From positions 186,001-250,000 of the forward strand of contig CAWEAD010000007.1 of the NCBI GenBank assembly GCA_963807225.1: a stretch of 64,000 bases of DNA, written 5' to 3'. The notes under the pieces are model-generated. The model made no database searches and had not been told where the DNA came from. It saw only the letters and a program-made list of their open reading frames with translations. Made by a program: the position numbers and the translations under genes. Below are positions 8,449 to 17,604 of this stretch, piece after piece. The stretch is from JAGVGT01 sp963807225. Lineage in GTDB: Bacteria > Desulfobacterota > Desulfobulbia > Desulfobulbales > JAGXFP01. Numbering within the stretch: position 1 is the first letter of the stretch; each line of letters begins with the position of its first letter.

Positions 8449-10128
8449 TCAAGTAAGAAATTCGGCGGGCTGGATATTGAAAACCGCCGGATTGGCGCTT
8501 CTCAACACCGAACGGCGATAGGAGCCGTTCTTGTCCATGGCGGCCAGATCGATTTCACCACCCTTGACGAATCCGCCCTGTCCGTCAGGATAGAGGAGCA
8601 GCACCCAGGGACGGCTTTTGACCTCGCTATCCGGTGAGCGGCTGACCAGACCGATTTCACCGTTGTCCAGTTCGAGCAAAGTCCCGATCGGATAGACCCC
8701 CATGATATTGATAAAAACCTTTAGCAACAGTGGATCGAAAATCGATCCACTGTTGCCGAGCATCAGCCCCAGGGCTCGATCGGCCGAATAGGCTTCAGTC
8801 CGATAAACCCGTGGCGAGGTCAGGGCATCGAAATAATCGCAGATGGACAGAATTCGCCCGCAAAGTGTCTGAGGCTTTGTCCAGCCGATCTGGGGGTATC
8901 CCTTCAGATCGAAACGAAGATGGTGTTCCAGGGGAGGGATGATGATGCCGGATTTCCTTTTGGCCGTGGCCCGTAACCGCAAAATCAATCTGGCGCTGTT
9001 CAGCGGATGCTTGCAGATTTCTTGAAACTCCTCTTCGGTCAGAGGCGCATCCTTGTTGACAATGCCCGCCGGCACCAGGACCTTACCCAGGTCATGAAAC
9101 AACCCGGAAATTCCCAGGCACTCCAAAGTTTCCTTGTTGGCCCCGATCTTCTTACCGAAAAACATCGACATAATGGAGACATTGACGGAATGGGCAAAGG
9201 TGTAGTCGTCATATACCTTGATAGTGCTCATGGCCAGCAACAGCGGTTGTTCCTGGATGGTGATCTCCTCGACCATGTTCTGGATAACCCGAACCGCATT
9301 CCTGATCCCGGTCCGCTGATTACCTGAAATTTTCGCGGCTACCTCGCGCATGGCGGCCAGGGCATAGGCATACAAACGCCGAGGAGAACGTTGACCCGGC
9401 ATTTCCGCCATAAATGTGCCAAAAACTGCACCGGCCGCATTATTGCTACCCCTGCCTTCGCCGGAACCAATATCGTCCGGGCTCCCATCTTCACTTGAAC
9501 CATCCAGGTCCGCACCTTCGCTGGCAGTTGTCCCGTTGTCCGCTAACGCGTCGGTCTCGGTGTTCACCCGGCGCCAAAATCCGCCGCCCAGGCTGCCCGC
9601 CCGCTCACCTTTGCCGCCCGAGCGATGACCGGTGGAATCACTGGAAGAGTCGGGGACTTCCTGCTGTAAAAGAGCGACCCAATTCAAATTGTCTTCTTGC
9701 AAGCGCAAAACCAGCCAATCCATCGGCTGTTTCTGGAGGGCCGCCTTGTGCAAGTGCCTGGCAAAGGCAACGATCTGATTGCTGGGAACCAACAAGAGGG
9801 CGGGATAGAAACGGATCCCCAAAAGTTCCCGGCTCTCCATGAACTCCAACATCTTCCCGATCAGAAATGACGAAGATCTACGATAGGGCAATTCCATATC
9901 GTTGATATAAAATTTCCCCTTGGCGATCTGAATGGTGATTTCATCGGTTTGATCAAAATATTTCCCGACCACTTCCATAATCCGCTGAATGCATTTGATC
10001 ACCAGGATATTGTTTTCCTGATGTACCCTGATGTTTTGCAGCAGGCTATGCAGTGCCGCCAACAACTCCTCGCCGGGTTGCCGCTCGAATTTTCCGGTGC
10101 CGGAATATGCGATGTCCTGTTCCGTCAT
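8449..10128 (-). CDS. HD-GYP domain protein, copy A of a duplicated module
   Basis: A 559-residue protein whose C-terminal half is an HD-GYP phosphohydrolase: H313 in FAHSVNVS, H345-D346 in FHDLGKV, H374, H402-H403 in EHHLRFDLKGYP and D431 in ICDYFDALTS. This family degrades cyclic di-GMP, and the metal ligands look intact. Residues 24-130 form an N-terminal domain (containing GKFYINDMEL) that is also present in the second HD-GYP copy at 13041-14483 and, more loosely, in the neighbouring helical-repeat proteins. Residues 160-240 are a Gly/Ser/Asp-rich linker absent from copy B. The two copies end alike (NIQPAEFLT and NIQPAHFLT). The start codon lies one base after the stop of the upstream helical-repeat gene, indicating translational coupling. 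The sensory role of the N-terminal domain is unknown. Confidence 0.9.
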   Translation of the reverse strand: MTEQDIAYSGTGKFERQPGEELLAALHSLLQNIRVHQENNILVIKCIQRIMEVVGKYFDQTDEITIQIAKGKFYINDMELPYRRSSSFLIGKMLEFMESRELLGIRFYPALLLVPSNQIVAFARHLHKAALQKQPMDWLVLRLQEDNLNWVALLQQEVPDSSSDSTGHRSGGKGERAGSLGGGFWRRVNTETDALADNGTTASEGADLDGSSEDGSPDDIGSGEGRGSNNAAGAVFGTFMAEMPGQRSPRRLYAYALAAMREVAAKISGNQRTGIRNAVRVIQNMVEEITIQEQPLLLAMSTIKVYDDYTFAHSVNVSIMSMFFGKKIGANKETLECLGISGLFHDLGKVLVPAGIVNKDAPLTEEEFQEICKHPLNSARLILRLRATAKRKSGIIIPPLEHHLRFDLKGYPQIGWTKPQTLCGRILSICDYFDALTSPRVYRTEAYSADRALGLMLGNSGSIFDPLLLKVFINIMGVYPIGTLLELDNGEIGLVSRSPDSEVKSRPWVLLLYPDGQGGFVKGGEIDLAAMDKNGSYRRSVLRSANPAVFNIQPAEFLT

Positions 10129-10129
10129 C

Positions 10130-11758
10130 TCAATTCCCTGTCGCTTTCATCCAGGCCTTCCGGATATGGGGGATAGAGCTTGACTCGGCTTCACCCAAAA
10201 GTTTCAGGCTGGCCGAAGTATGGATTTTGTATAAGGCTAGGGCCGCGCCCTGTCGATGTACTAGTTGGCCGAGCCCAACCATGAAGTTCCAAGGCTGGTT
10301 AAATAGTACTTTACCGAGAAATGACAGGGAAAAGTCGGAGCCGCAACTTCCCAATGCGAGATAACATCGGGAGATATGGTCATGTTTCTGGTCTAGAAAC
10401 TGCGCGCTGGTCATATAAGCCATCAACATCCGTTCAACCGTCGGATTTCTCTCATGTCCCAGGTAGTTGAAGATTCTTAATCCAATCAACGGGTTCGGGT
10501 CATGAATCAGGGGGAAAAGCTCGTAGAAATCTTCGCTCTCCCGTTCCAGCAGGACATCGCAGACCTCCTTGCGGATATCTTCTTTGGGATGTTTGATGAT
10601 CTTGAATAGAAGCTGCTCGGCGCGACCCCAATCCGGTGCCTTCCGAATGACTCCGATCAAACGTAAGATAATATCCTCTTCCGGCTGACTCAGCATTTGT
10701 TCAAGAACATCCAGATCCCTGGCGGCAAAAGCGGCGATCAGGTCAATTAGAATCTGTCGCCCTTTACCGAATTCGACTTGGGCCGACATCCCGACCAGGG
10801 CCAAGCCCGCTTTGGGCAGCAAGAGCCGCAGAAATGAGGCAAAACTCTTCAGTGTATCGGGCTTCAGGGTTGGTAGCAATGCCCAGAGCGGAGCAAGGGC
10901 GTTCAAAACCTCCGGCCCGGCGATATCCTCACTAAACTTTTCGAGCAACGGCAGAGACCAGTCCTTGACCAGCCCCGGTTGCGTACGCAGCAAATTAATA
11001 TTTACCAATAGATTATGGGCAAGCTTGAAATTGCGGTTAACCAGGGAAATCCGCAACTCTTCCTTAAGAAACCCCATAATGGCAATGACAATCTGGGGCT
11101 CATCCTCAATTTTAAGCAGAATCAACAAAACCTCGATAATATCGTTGCTATTATCGCTTGCTTCATAGTCTCGGACCATCTGCTGCAAAAGATCGTGTTC
11201 TTCCTCGCTGAATTTCCAGAGACTGTGCCCCGGTTCGATGGAGGTGACGTCGACACCGATGTATTCCTCTTCGCCGGAGTTATCGCCAAACTCCCAAGCC
11301 CCTCCCCGCTTTGGACGGGGACGCCCTGTTGGCCTGCCGGAGGCGGCATGGGACCCCGGAAAAGACTCTCCTCTTTTCCGCATATTCACCGAATGCGGCT
11401 GATTTGCAGGGAAATTACCAGCCCCCGGGCCACCGGTTATGCCGGCTGAATCGCCTCCGGTAGCACTGCCGGAAAGGTTGCCGGACATTCCAGTGCCACT
11501 CCCTGAACTGGAACCAGATTTCCCCTTATCGCTTTCGCCCTTGGCCTGAAGGGCGATTGGACGATCTGTCGTCTGAACACCTTCTTTTCCGGGAGTCTCA
11601 GTCTGAGTTGATTTTTCCGGTTGCCCGGAACCGGCCCCGGCAATCTGCTCCGCCTCTGCCGGTTTGTTAACCTTTTGAAGCGTACCCCAGAAATCCAGCT
11701 CACCGGCATTCTTCTCGTCTTCCGGTTCGGGCACGGCCTCCATCGGTTTCATCGACAT
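10130..11758 (-). CDS. Helical-repeat protein, C-terminal half of split copy A
   Basis: As read, 542 residues beginning MSMKPMEAVPEPEDEK. The first ~150 residues are a low-complexity Gly/Ser/Pro-rich linker (for example SGSSSGSGTGMSG). From about residue 170 the protein is all-helical and HEAT-like and aligns with the C-terminal two-thirds of the intact paralogue at 14570-15916: FSEEEHDLLQQMVRDYE matches LSEAEEEKLAEMVREE, and IIEVLLILLKIEDEP matches AVRLLLILLEWEKDP. The missing N-terminal domain is in the separate frame at 11897-12622. In between, a third frame has plausible coding for about 100 bp, so one gene with two small indels is more likely than two genes. HEAT-type repeats usually bind proteins; no catalytic motif is visible. 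The stop codon is one base from the HD-GYP start. Confidence 0.75.
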   Translation of the reverse strand: MSMKPMEAVPEPEDEKNAGELDFWGTLQKVNKPAEAEQIAGAGSGQPEKSTQTETPGKEGVQTTDRPIALQAKGESDKGKSGSSSGSGTGMSGNLSGSATGGDSAGITGGPGAGNFPANQPHSVNMRKRGESFPGSHAASGRPTGRPRPKRGGAWEFGDNSGEEEYIGVDVTSIEPGHSLWKFSEEEHDLLQQMVRDYEASDNSNDIIEVLLILLKIEDEPQIVIAIMGFLKEELRISLVNRNFKLAHNLLVNINLLRTQPGLVKDWSLPLLEKFSEDIAGPEVLNALAPLWALLPTLKPDTLKSFASFLRLLLPKAGLALVGMSAQVEFGKGRQILIDLIAAFAARDLDVLEQMLSQPEEDIILRLIGVIRKAPDWGRAEQLLFKIIKHPKEDIRKEVCDVLLERESEDFYELFPLIHDPNPLIGLRIFNYLGHERNPTVERMLMAYMTSAQFLDQKHDHISRCYLALGSCGSDFSLSFLGKVLFNQPWNFMVGLGQLVHRQGAALALYKIHTSASLKLLGEAESSSIPHIRKAWMKATGN

Positions 11759-11896
11759 CGGGTCGCTTCCGCCGGCCTCATCTGGGCCAGCCGGAGTCGC
11801 ATCAAACTTTGCGTCAGTCGCTCCTGACCTGCCCCGGGTCCGCCTCGCATTTCGCTTAGTCCCGATAAGGCAGCGAGACCTCCCACGTTGTCAGCT

Positions 11897-12622
11897 TCAG
11901 CTATCCCCCTGCCGGTCCCATCGAGATGGAGCCACCTGAGCTCCCGGACCTTTTCCATCACTTCCAGCTGCGGCGTCGCCATCAGATAACTCTTCGGCCC
12001 TTTCCGAACCGGAAGACTCAGGAATCAGCCCCAGGATGCTTTTCAACAGGTCGAAACCCGGCAATTCTTCGGCCATTCTCCGCTCAAAGAAGGTCGGAGA
12101 ATCAGGATTGAGCAGGGAGAACTCCAAAACCGGCTCGGCCTCCCAGAGATTTTCGGAAACACCATAGTTGATGTGAGGGAATTCGGCCTCCCATAGTTCG
12201 GTGACTAAATCTCCTTCAGGATCTTCCAGGATTCCTTTGAACCGCGTGACTATCCGGAAAAACTGGATAATCTCGTCAAGCTCAAGTCCCTCCTGGAATT
12301 CGAGCCAGAGAATACCATCCTGAAAAAAGACAAAAACCGGATTATTCTCAGGATTATTCTCTTCGAAAACTACTTCGTCGTCGACGAGGATCCGCTCCCT
12401 TTCGATGCCCAGATGCAAGGCGCCGTATCTCTTGATACAAGAGTTAAGGTTGGCGTAAAGTCCACGCATCAAATTCAGCGTGCTGGCGTGTTCGGGTGGG
12501 AACACCCCGTAGTTCCTTAAGGCCATCAAAAAAGCTTGTGTCGCATCGACCGCGACCTTCAGTTCTACCGAGCGCCGCCCACCCAAGCCCCCGCTTTGAT
12601 TTTGCGGATTTTGCTCAATCAT
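11897..12622 (-). CDS. Helical-repeat protein, N-terminal half of split copy A
   Basis: A 241-residue open frame matching the N-terminus of the intact paralogue at 14570-15916: NYGVFPPEHASTLNLMRGLY against NYPVFPPDHASTIKMIQGVL, and LWEAEFPHINYGVSENLWE against LWRTELPHIFYEASYELWS. The frame ends in an acidic, Gly-rich linker (AAAGSDGKGPGAQ) before a TGA, about 140 bp upstream of the start assigned to the C-terminal half. Reading +1 from there gives a clean continuation (GTGRGIAEADNVGGLAALSG), which supports a frameshift rather than a natural end. The domain has the same order of elements as the HD-GYP N-termini: a helix, then a 'V(D/N)D' strand pair, then a helix containing an E(E/D)-(L/I)-x-x-F motif. 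Function unknown. Confidence 0.7.
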   Translation of the reverse strand: MIEQNPQNQSGGLGGRRSVELKVAVDATQAFLMALRNYGVFPPEHASTLNLMRGLYANLNSCIKRYGALHLGIERERILVDDEVVFEENNPENNPVFVFFQDGILWLEFQEGLELDEIIQFFRIVTRFKGILEDPEGDLVTELWEAEFPHINYGVSENLWEAEPVLEFSLLNPDSPTFFERRMAEELPGFDLLKSILGLIPESSGSERAEELSDGDAAAGSDGKGPGAQVAPSRWDRQGDS

Positions 12623-13040
12623 CGCTTATCGCACTTCTCATCTTAATTACCTTTTCCACGGGAATCCTCAGTTTCAACAACGTTCACGCCCAGAACCGGA
12701 ACACCAACTCCTCATAATAAAGTGATTAATTAGATATCATAACATTTTAACAACGATCCCTGATAAAACATACCCCTAACTCAATCCGGACGACAGGACC
12801 GTATCTTCGCCTTCCAGATAAAGTTTATTTTCCCTTAGCAATTTTCCGGAAGAGTTGAGTTGCTTAACAATCTAACATATTGAGGCATCACTATACTGAT
12901 GACGATTCCCATCTGCTCCTGGCGCTACGCCTCCGTCATCGCCGCCATCACCAGGCAAGAGCTAAGTGATAAGAAAACTTTTCCTGAAAAACCTGGCAAA
13001 TCCACCACGGCCGGAACAGCCATGCCTAAATCCTCGACAA
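12623..13040. other. AT-rich intergenic stretch, probable promoter region of module A
   Basis: About 420 bp between the end of HD-GYP copy B and the start of module A. The part from about 12715 to 12880 is clearly more AT-rich than its surroundings, as expected for a promoter directing the minus-strand module A. I could not pick one promoter hexamer pair with confidence. No RNA gene, terminator or convincing small gene was seen. Confidence 0.45.
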
Positions 13041-14483
13041 TCAAGTCAGAAAATGGGCTGGTTGGATATTACGGAGGGATGGATGAGCAGTACCGACAAT
13101 CTTACGTCCGGCATTTCCAGGGATGTCTGGATCAGCCAGATCAACTTCTTCACCGGCACTAAAGCCTCCCTGTTCATCCTCGCGCAGAAGCAGAACCCAA
13201 GGTTGGCTTGGTTCCCCGCCGCCTGAAGCCCGGGAGACCAAGGCGATCTCGCCGGTACCCAACTCCAGCAAGGTCCCCAGCGGATAGATCCCCATCATCC
13301 GAATAAAACTCTTGAGGACCAGGGGGTCGAAGACTGAGCCGGAGCCCAGGCTCATCAGCCCCAGAGCCCGATCACCGCTCATGGGGCGGCGGCGGTAAAC
13401 CCGGGCCGAAGTTAAGGCGTCGTAAGCATCGGCTACGGCCAGTATCTTCCCGGTCAGACCGGGAACTTTCTGCCATCCCAGGGCCGGGTAACCGCTGAGG
13501 TCGGCTTTCAAGTGGTGCTCGAAAGCAGGCATCATGATCTTTGCCTTGCGGGCGGTCGGGGCCACCATCAACTGCAGGATCAACCTGACACTATCGAGAC
13601 TGTGTTGTTGCACCTGGTGCAATTCGGCCGGGGACAACATTTCTTCCTTATTCAGCAAGCCCGGGGACAATGCCGTTTTGCCGAGATCATGAAACAGGGC
13701 GCTGGTCCCCAGATTTTCCATGGCTTGCCGGGTATAGCCCATTTCCCGGCCCAGAAAGAGGGCTAGAATCGTGACATTTACCGAATGGAAATATAGCTGG
13801 TCGGAAAATTCCCTGACCGTGCTCATGGCCAGCAGTTCACCCTCGCCCGAATTGATCTCCTCAACCATGGTTTGGATCATCCGGCCGGCCTTCCGCATTC
13901 CGAAACGTTCCCCGGCTGCGATCTTCTGGGTGGCATCACGCAGGGCCTGGACCGTAAAGGCATAAATCTTCCGGGGATATCGGCGCCCCGACTCTGGATG
14001 CTGCTCTGATGAACGTTTGGCTTGCGCATTGTCGCCGGTTTGCAGGATGGAAATCCAGCGCACCCGTTTTTCCAGGAGTTGCCCGTCCAGCCATTTCGCC
14101 GGTTCCGGCTGATCGCCGCAAAGATTCAAGGCCCGGGCAAAACTGGCCAGTTCTTCGGGCGGGGTAGTGCTGATCGAGGACTCGATTCGGAAACCGGAAA
14201 TTAGCCGGTCGGACAGGAAGGTGTAAAAGTTATCGAGAATATTCTCCAAACCCTTGCGGCGTAGAAGCTTTACGTCGTTGACAAAAAAACGGCCGTTTTC
14301 CAGATGGATTTGCGCCATGCCACCACCGGCCAACAGAGCCTCGGTGGACAGAACCATCTGCCGCATGTTATTTACCAGCAACTTATTGTTGGCATGGTAG
14401 ATCTTGACCATGCTGGTCAAGGCCTGGAGTGACTGGAGCAACTGCTCCGCCGGCAGCAGGGTTGACGAATATCCCTCGGCCAT
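13041..14483 (-). CDS. HD-GYP domain protein, copy B of a duplicated module
   Basis: A 480-residue paralogue of the HD-GYP protein at 8449-10128. The catalytic motifs are intact: HSVNVT at 233, FHDLGKT at 264-270, HHLKADLSGYP at about 323-333 and ADAYDALTSARVYR. Residues 13-122 are the shared N-terminal domain, with HLENGRFFVNDVKL and a following LISGFRI ... PPEELASFARAL segment. Unlike copy A it has only a short linker. It is expected to hydrolyse cyclic di-GMP. It lies 86 bp downstream of its helical-repeat partner (14570-15916), the same gene order as in module A, so the pair was duplicated as a unit. Confidence 0.9.
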   Translation of the reverse strand: MAEGYSSTLLPAEQLLQSLQALTSMVKIYHANNKLLVNNMRQMVLSTEALLAGGGMAQIHLENGRFFVNDVKLLRRKGLENILDNFYTFLSDRLISGFRIESSISTTPPEELASFARALNLCGDQPEPAKWLDGQLLEKRVRWISILQTGDNAQAKRSSEQHPESGRRYPRKIYAFTVQALRDATQKIAAGERFGMRKAGRMIQTMVEEINSGEGELLAMSTVREFSDQLYFHSVNVTILALFLGREMGYTRQAMENLGTSALFHDLGKTALSPGLLNKEEMLSPAELHQVQQHSLDSVRLILQLMVAPTARKAKIMMPAFEHHLKADLSGYPALGWQKVPGLTGKILAVADAYDALTSARVYRRRPMSGDRALGLMSLGSGSVFDPLVLKSFIRMMGIYPLGTLLELGTGEIALVSRASGGGEPSQPWVLLLREDEQGGFSAGEEVDLADPDIPGNAGRKIVGTAHPSLRNIQPAHFLT

Positions 14484-14569
14484 TTACTACCTCTCTTTCC
14501 AAAAATTCCGGACTCTTTGTCGATCTCTGCAACGATAAGCGGCCATCCCGTCGTCTCTTGCGATCCAGA

Positions 14570-15916
14570 TCAGTAAATACCGAAGCCGATCAGAATTCGT
14601 GAGGCCTCTTTCCTGATCCGGCTTCGGGAATCGTAGCGGAAATTTTTCAGGTTTTGCTCGACCTTGTCCCGGTCTTTGCTGTCCTTGATTATCTCCATGG
14701 CCCCCAGGACCAGATCCTCGACCTCGCTGGTCAGGGCAGCCTGCAATATCTCCGGTACCCGATTGGCGAATTGCAGAATTGTCAGGCGGAAGATCCGGCG
14801 GGCCTCGTCACTTTCCACTCCGGGCAAGAGCCGCGTCAGCTCCAGAGTGGCCCGAGCCGGCAGCTGCTGGAAAATGGCGCTCAGCGATTTAGTCTCCATG
14901 GCGTTCAACTCGGCGAATCCGGCACCAAGATCCACCACCCGGGCCAGAATCTCCGGCTTGATGATCGCAGCATAGAAATTTTTATAGGCGGCCACAGCCC
15001 AGGGTTTGGCTTCCCGGGCCGCCAGAAAATTCCGGCGGATATTATCCAGGATAAAATAGGCCCGACGAAAGCTATGCTGCAACATGTAATCCAGGTAGGT
15101 TTCCTGCAAATACCCCAGAACCGTCTCATGCGCTTGGGGATCTTTTTCCCATTCCAGGAGGATCAGCAATAGCCGAACCGCTTTTTCGCTGCTACCGCCG
15201 GTGAGTTCTTCCCGCACCATTTCGGCCAGCTTCTCCTCCTCCGCCTCGCTGAGAATCCGAAGTTCCTCAGGATCAGGAGCAAGCGCCAGACTGATTCGCC
15301 GGTAATCTTCGCTGTCGCTGGCCGGACGTAGCGTCTCCCAACCCCGGCCAGGGCTTTTAAGAACCTCATCTCTCCAGCCATTCGGGTCCACCGCCGCGAG
15401 ATTCTCCAACTCCAGAGCGGTTTCCGAGTCGCTCCATAATTCGTAGGAGGCTTCATAAAAGATATGCGGCAGCTCCGTACGCCACAGGGCGCTGACCAGA
15501 TCGTCGTCCGGTTCGTCGGCAATGACCCGATAGTGGTTGTAAACCTGGAAAAAGGAGACCAGTTCCTCCTCTACAATCCCTGGCAGGAACTCGAAGCGGC
15601 TGATGCCGGAGCGTTGCAGGACATAAGCTGGATTTTCCTCGGAAGCGGGGCCTTCGTAAATCGATTTGTCATTATAGAGCAGGTTCTGGCGTCCCACTTC
15701 AAAGTCGAGAGGACCGTAATTTTCTCCGAACTGGTTGATCGTCCGCAGCACACCTTGAATCATTTTGATGGTGCTGGCGTGGTCCGGTGGGAATACCGGA
15801 TAATTCTTCACTCCGGTCATGATCGCCGCCACGGCTCGTTCAGCGGCGATCAGATCCGGCAACTGAAGCCGGGAAGTTGACGGGATATCGCTGGTATTGG
15901 ATTCCTGTTCACTCAT
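14570..15916 (-). CDS. Helical-repeat protein, intact copy B
   Basis: A 448-residue protein of unknown function, the intact version of the gene split at 10130-12622. Residues 30-135 form a domain with NYPVFPPDHAST, a central LLYNDKSIYEG strand pair and ISRFEFLPGIVEEELVSFF. A charged spacer follows, then from about residue 230 to the end a series of HEAT-like helical pairs (VRLLLILLEWEKD, LELTRLLPGVESDEARRIF, AMEIIKDSKDRDKVEQ). No signal peptide, membrane segment or catalytic motif is present. The conserved pairing with an HD-GYP protein in two tandem copies suggests that it regulates, or acts as adaptor for, the phosphodiesterase; this is inference. Confidence 0.82.
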   Translation of the reverse strand: MSEQESNTSDIPSTSRLQLPDLIAAERAVAAIMTGVKNYPVFPPDHASTIKMIQGVLRTINQFGENYGPLDFEVGRQNLLYNDKSIYEGPASEENPAYVLQRSGISRFEFLPGIVEEELVSFFQVYNHYRVIADEPDDDLVSALWRTELPHIFYEASYELWSDSETALELENLAAVDPNGWRDEVLKSPGRGWETLRPASDSEDYRRISLALAPDPEELRILSEAEEEKLAEMVREELTGGSSEKAVRLLLILLEWEKDPQAHETVLGYLQETYLDYMLQHSFRRAYFILDNIRRNFLAAREAKPWAVAAYKNFYAAIIKPEILARVVDLGAGFAELNAMETKSLSAIFQQLPARATLELTRLLPGVESDEARRIFRLTILQFANRVPEILQAALTSEVEDLVLGAMEIIKDSKDRDKVEQNLKNFRYDSRSRIRKEASRILIGFGIY

Positions 15917-16012
15917 GTTCAGCCTGTCTGGTGAGAAGAAATATTCACCACCCCCTGCGCAAGATTATCTGGAACGGAGATTTACCGATCACTTTACCAG
16001 ATTATAAGTTGG

Positions 16013-17236
16013 TCAATACATCAGATACTTGGCCAGGACGCCGTCCAGGCCGCCGTTTCTCAGAGGCTTCTTCCAGGCCGGTCGCAGGCCGATCTGCTTG
16101 AGCATCTCCCGCCGCCCGAAATAGAGGTAGGCCTCGGACCCCAGGCAGTGCTGCTTGAGAAAGTCGCCGAACTCCTTGAGCAGGTCGGCGCTGCTGGCCT
16201 CATCGCCCATGCGCAGGCCATAGGGCGGGTTGCCGACGATTACCGTATTTTCCAGACCCTCCAAGTCGCGGAAGTCGGAACGGCCCACCGCCACTTCTCG
16301 TCCCCCGGGCAGCGAGGAAAGATTGGTCCGAGCGGCCTTGACCGCCGTCCGGTCGAGATCGAAACCGGAAATCAGTCCCGGTCCAACCGGCTCGATTAAT
16401 CCATCGAGCCGGGAACGTTCCCGCGCCCAATCGCCGGGTTGAAATTCCGGCAGCAGTTCGAAGCCGAAGCGTTCCCGGAGATACCCGGCCGGAATCCGGG
16501 CTCGGCGCATCAGGGCCTCGCAGAGCAGGGTGCCGGAACCGCAAAAGGGATCGACCAGCGGCCGGGAACCGTCCCAGCCGCTCAAACGGATGATGGCCGC
16601 CGCCAGGGTTTCCTGCATGGGAGCGGCGACACTTTCCTGGCGATAACCACGCCGATGCAAAGAGGAACCCGAAGTATCCAGGCTGATCACCGCCCGGTTC
16701 CGGTCGATATGGAGATTGAGTTGCAGATCCGGGTGGTCCCGATCCACGTTGGGGCGGCGCTGGTAAAGCTCCATATAGTGGTCGGCCAGGGCGTCCTTGA
16801 GGCAGAGGGCGGCGTACTTGGAATGATTGATGGCGCTGTGGGCCACCGTGGCGGACACAGCCATGGTGCCGTCCGGACCGAGCAGTTCCTCCCAGGGCAA
16901 CTGAACCGCGGTTTTGTGCAGATACTTGGTGCTGTGGCAGTCAAAGCTGATCAGCGGCGCCAGAATCCGGGTGCAGAGCCGGGTCAGATAATTGATCCGG
17001 CAGAGGGTCGGAAAATCGGCGCCGAAGTGGATCCCGCGAAAGGCCGGGACCGGGTCGGTGGCGCCAAGTTCGGCCAGTTCGCGCGCCCCTTCCTCTTCCA
17101 GTCCCTCAGCGATCTGAGCGAAGAAACGCCAGTTCTTCCGATAGGAGAAAAGTCGATCGGGGTCGGTTGCTACCGGTGCCGATAGATCGGTAGGGTTCAA
17201 GATCTCATTGCCTTCAAGGTCGTCAGGATTTACCAT
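16013..17236 (-). CDS. THUMP/UPF0020-type RNA guanine methyltransferase (RlmL N-domain/YpsC-like)
   Basis: A 407-residue protein with an N-terminal THUMP-like RNA-binding region (LEEEGARELAELGA ... SVNRV-type segment replaced here by LCRINYLTRLCTRIL) and a C-terminal Rossmann methyltransferase. The SAM-binding motif is VDPFCGSGTL and the catalytic motif IV is NPPYGLRMG, the NPPY type used for exocyclic-amine methylation of guanine. Its size matches YpsC of Bacillus and the N-terminal enzyme of RlmL, which make m2G2445 in 23S rRNA; the exact target here is inferred. It is transcribed away from the divergent HTH gene at 17302. Confidence 0.87.
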   Translation of the reverse strand: MVNPDDLEGNEILNPTDLSAPVATDPDRLFSYRKNWRFFAQIAEGLEEEGARELAELGATDPVPAFRGIHFGADFPTLCRINYLTRLCTRILAPLISFDCHSTKYLHKTAVQLPWEELLGPDGTMAVSATVAHSAINHSKYAALCLKDALADHYMELYQRRPNVDRDHPDLQLNLHIDRNRAVISLDTSGSSLHRRGYRQESVAAPMQETLAAAIIRLSGWDGSRPLVDPFCGSGTLLCEALMRRARIPAGYLRERFGFELLPEFQPGDWARERSRLDGLIEPVGPGLISGFDLDRTAVKAARTNLSSLPGGREVAVGRSDFRDLEGLENTVIVGNPPYGLRMGDEASSADLLKEFGDFLKQHCLGSEAYLYFGRREMLKQIGLRPAWKKPLRNGGLDGVLAKYLMY

Positions 17237-17301
17237 CTTATTCAGAAATTCCTTGTAAACTAGGGTGAAAATCAGTTGCTGCTCTAAACATCGACATAGT
17301 C

Positions 17302-17604
17302 ATGGAAGCCACAATCCGCCAACAAATCATCGCCCTCCTGCGCGAGGATGAGCTGGAAGCCCGCGATCTCTCGATCCTGCTTTCGATCCCGGAAAAAGAG
17401 GTCTATCCCCACCTGGTACATATCGAACGCAGCCTGGGCCGGGAAGGTGGCCGCCTGCGGATTCGTCCCTGTCAATGCCTGGCCTGCGGCTACATTTTCA
17501 AGGAGAGACACCGCTTCACCAAGCCCGGACACTGCCCGATCTGCCGCGCCACCCGCATCCGGCCCCCGGCCTACCGGGTGACCTCCCAGGACCGATCATC
17601 TTAG
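17302..17604 (+). CDS. Small HTH plus zinc-ribbon transcriptional regulator
   Basis: A 100-residue protein with an N-terminal winged-helix-like segment (IRQQIIALLREDELEARDLS, then IPEKEVYPHLVHIERSL) followed by a zinc ribbon with two cysteine pairs, CLAC and CPIC, 18 residues apart. This layout matches the predicted HTH/Zn-ribbon regulators of COG3357. It stands alone on the plus strand, and its stop codon overlaps that of the convergent kinase gene by four bases. Its target genes are unknown. The start ATG at 17302 lacks a strong ribosome site but gives the full HTH. Confidence 0.8.
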   Translation: MEATIRQQIIALLREDELEARDLSILLSIPEKEVYPHLVHIERSLGREGGRLRIRPCQCLACGYIFKERHRFTKPGHCPICRATRIRPPAYRVTSQDRSS

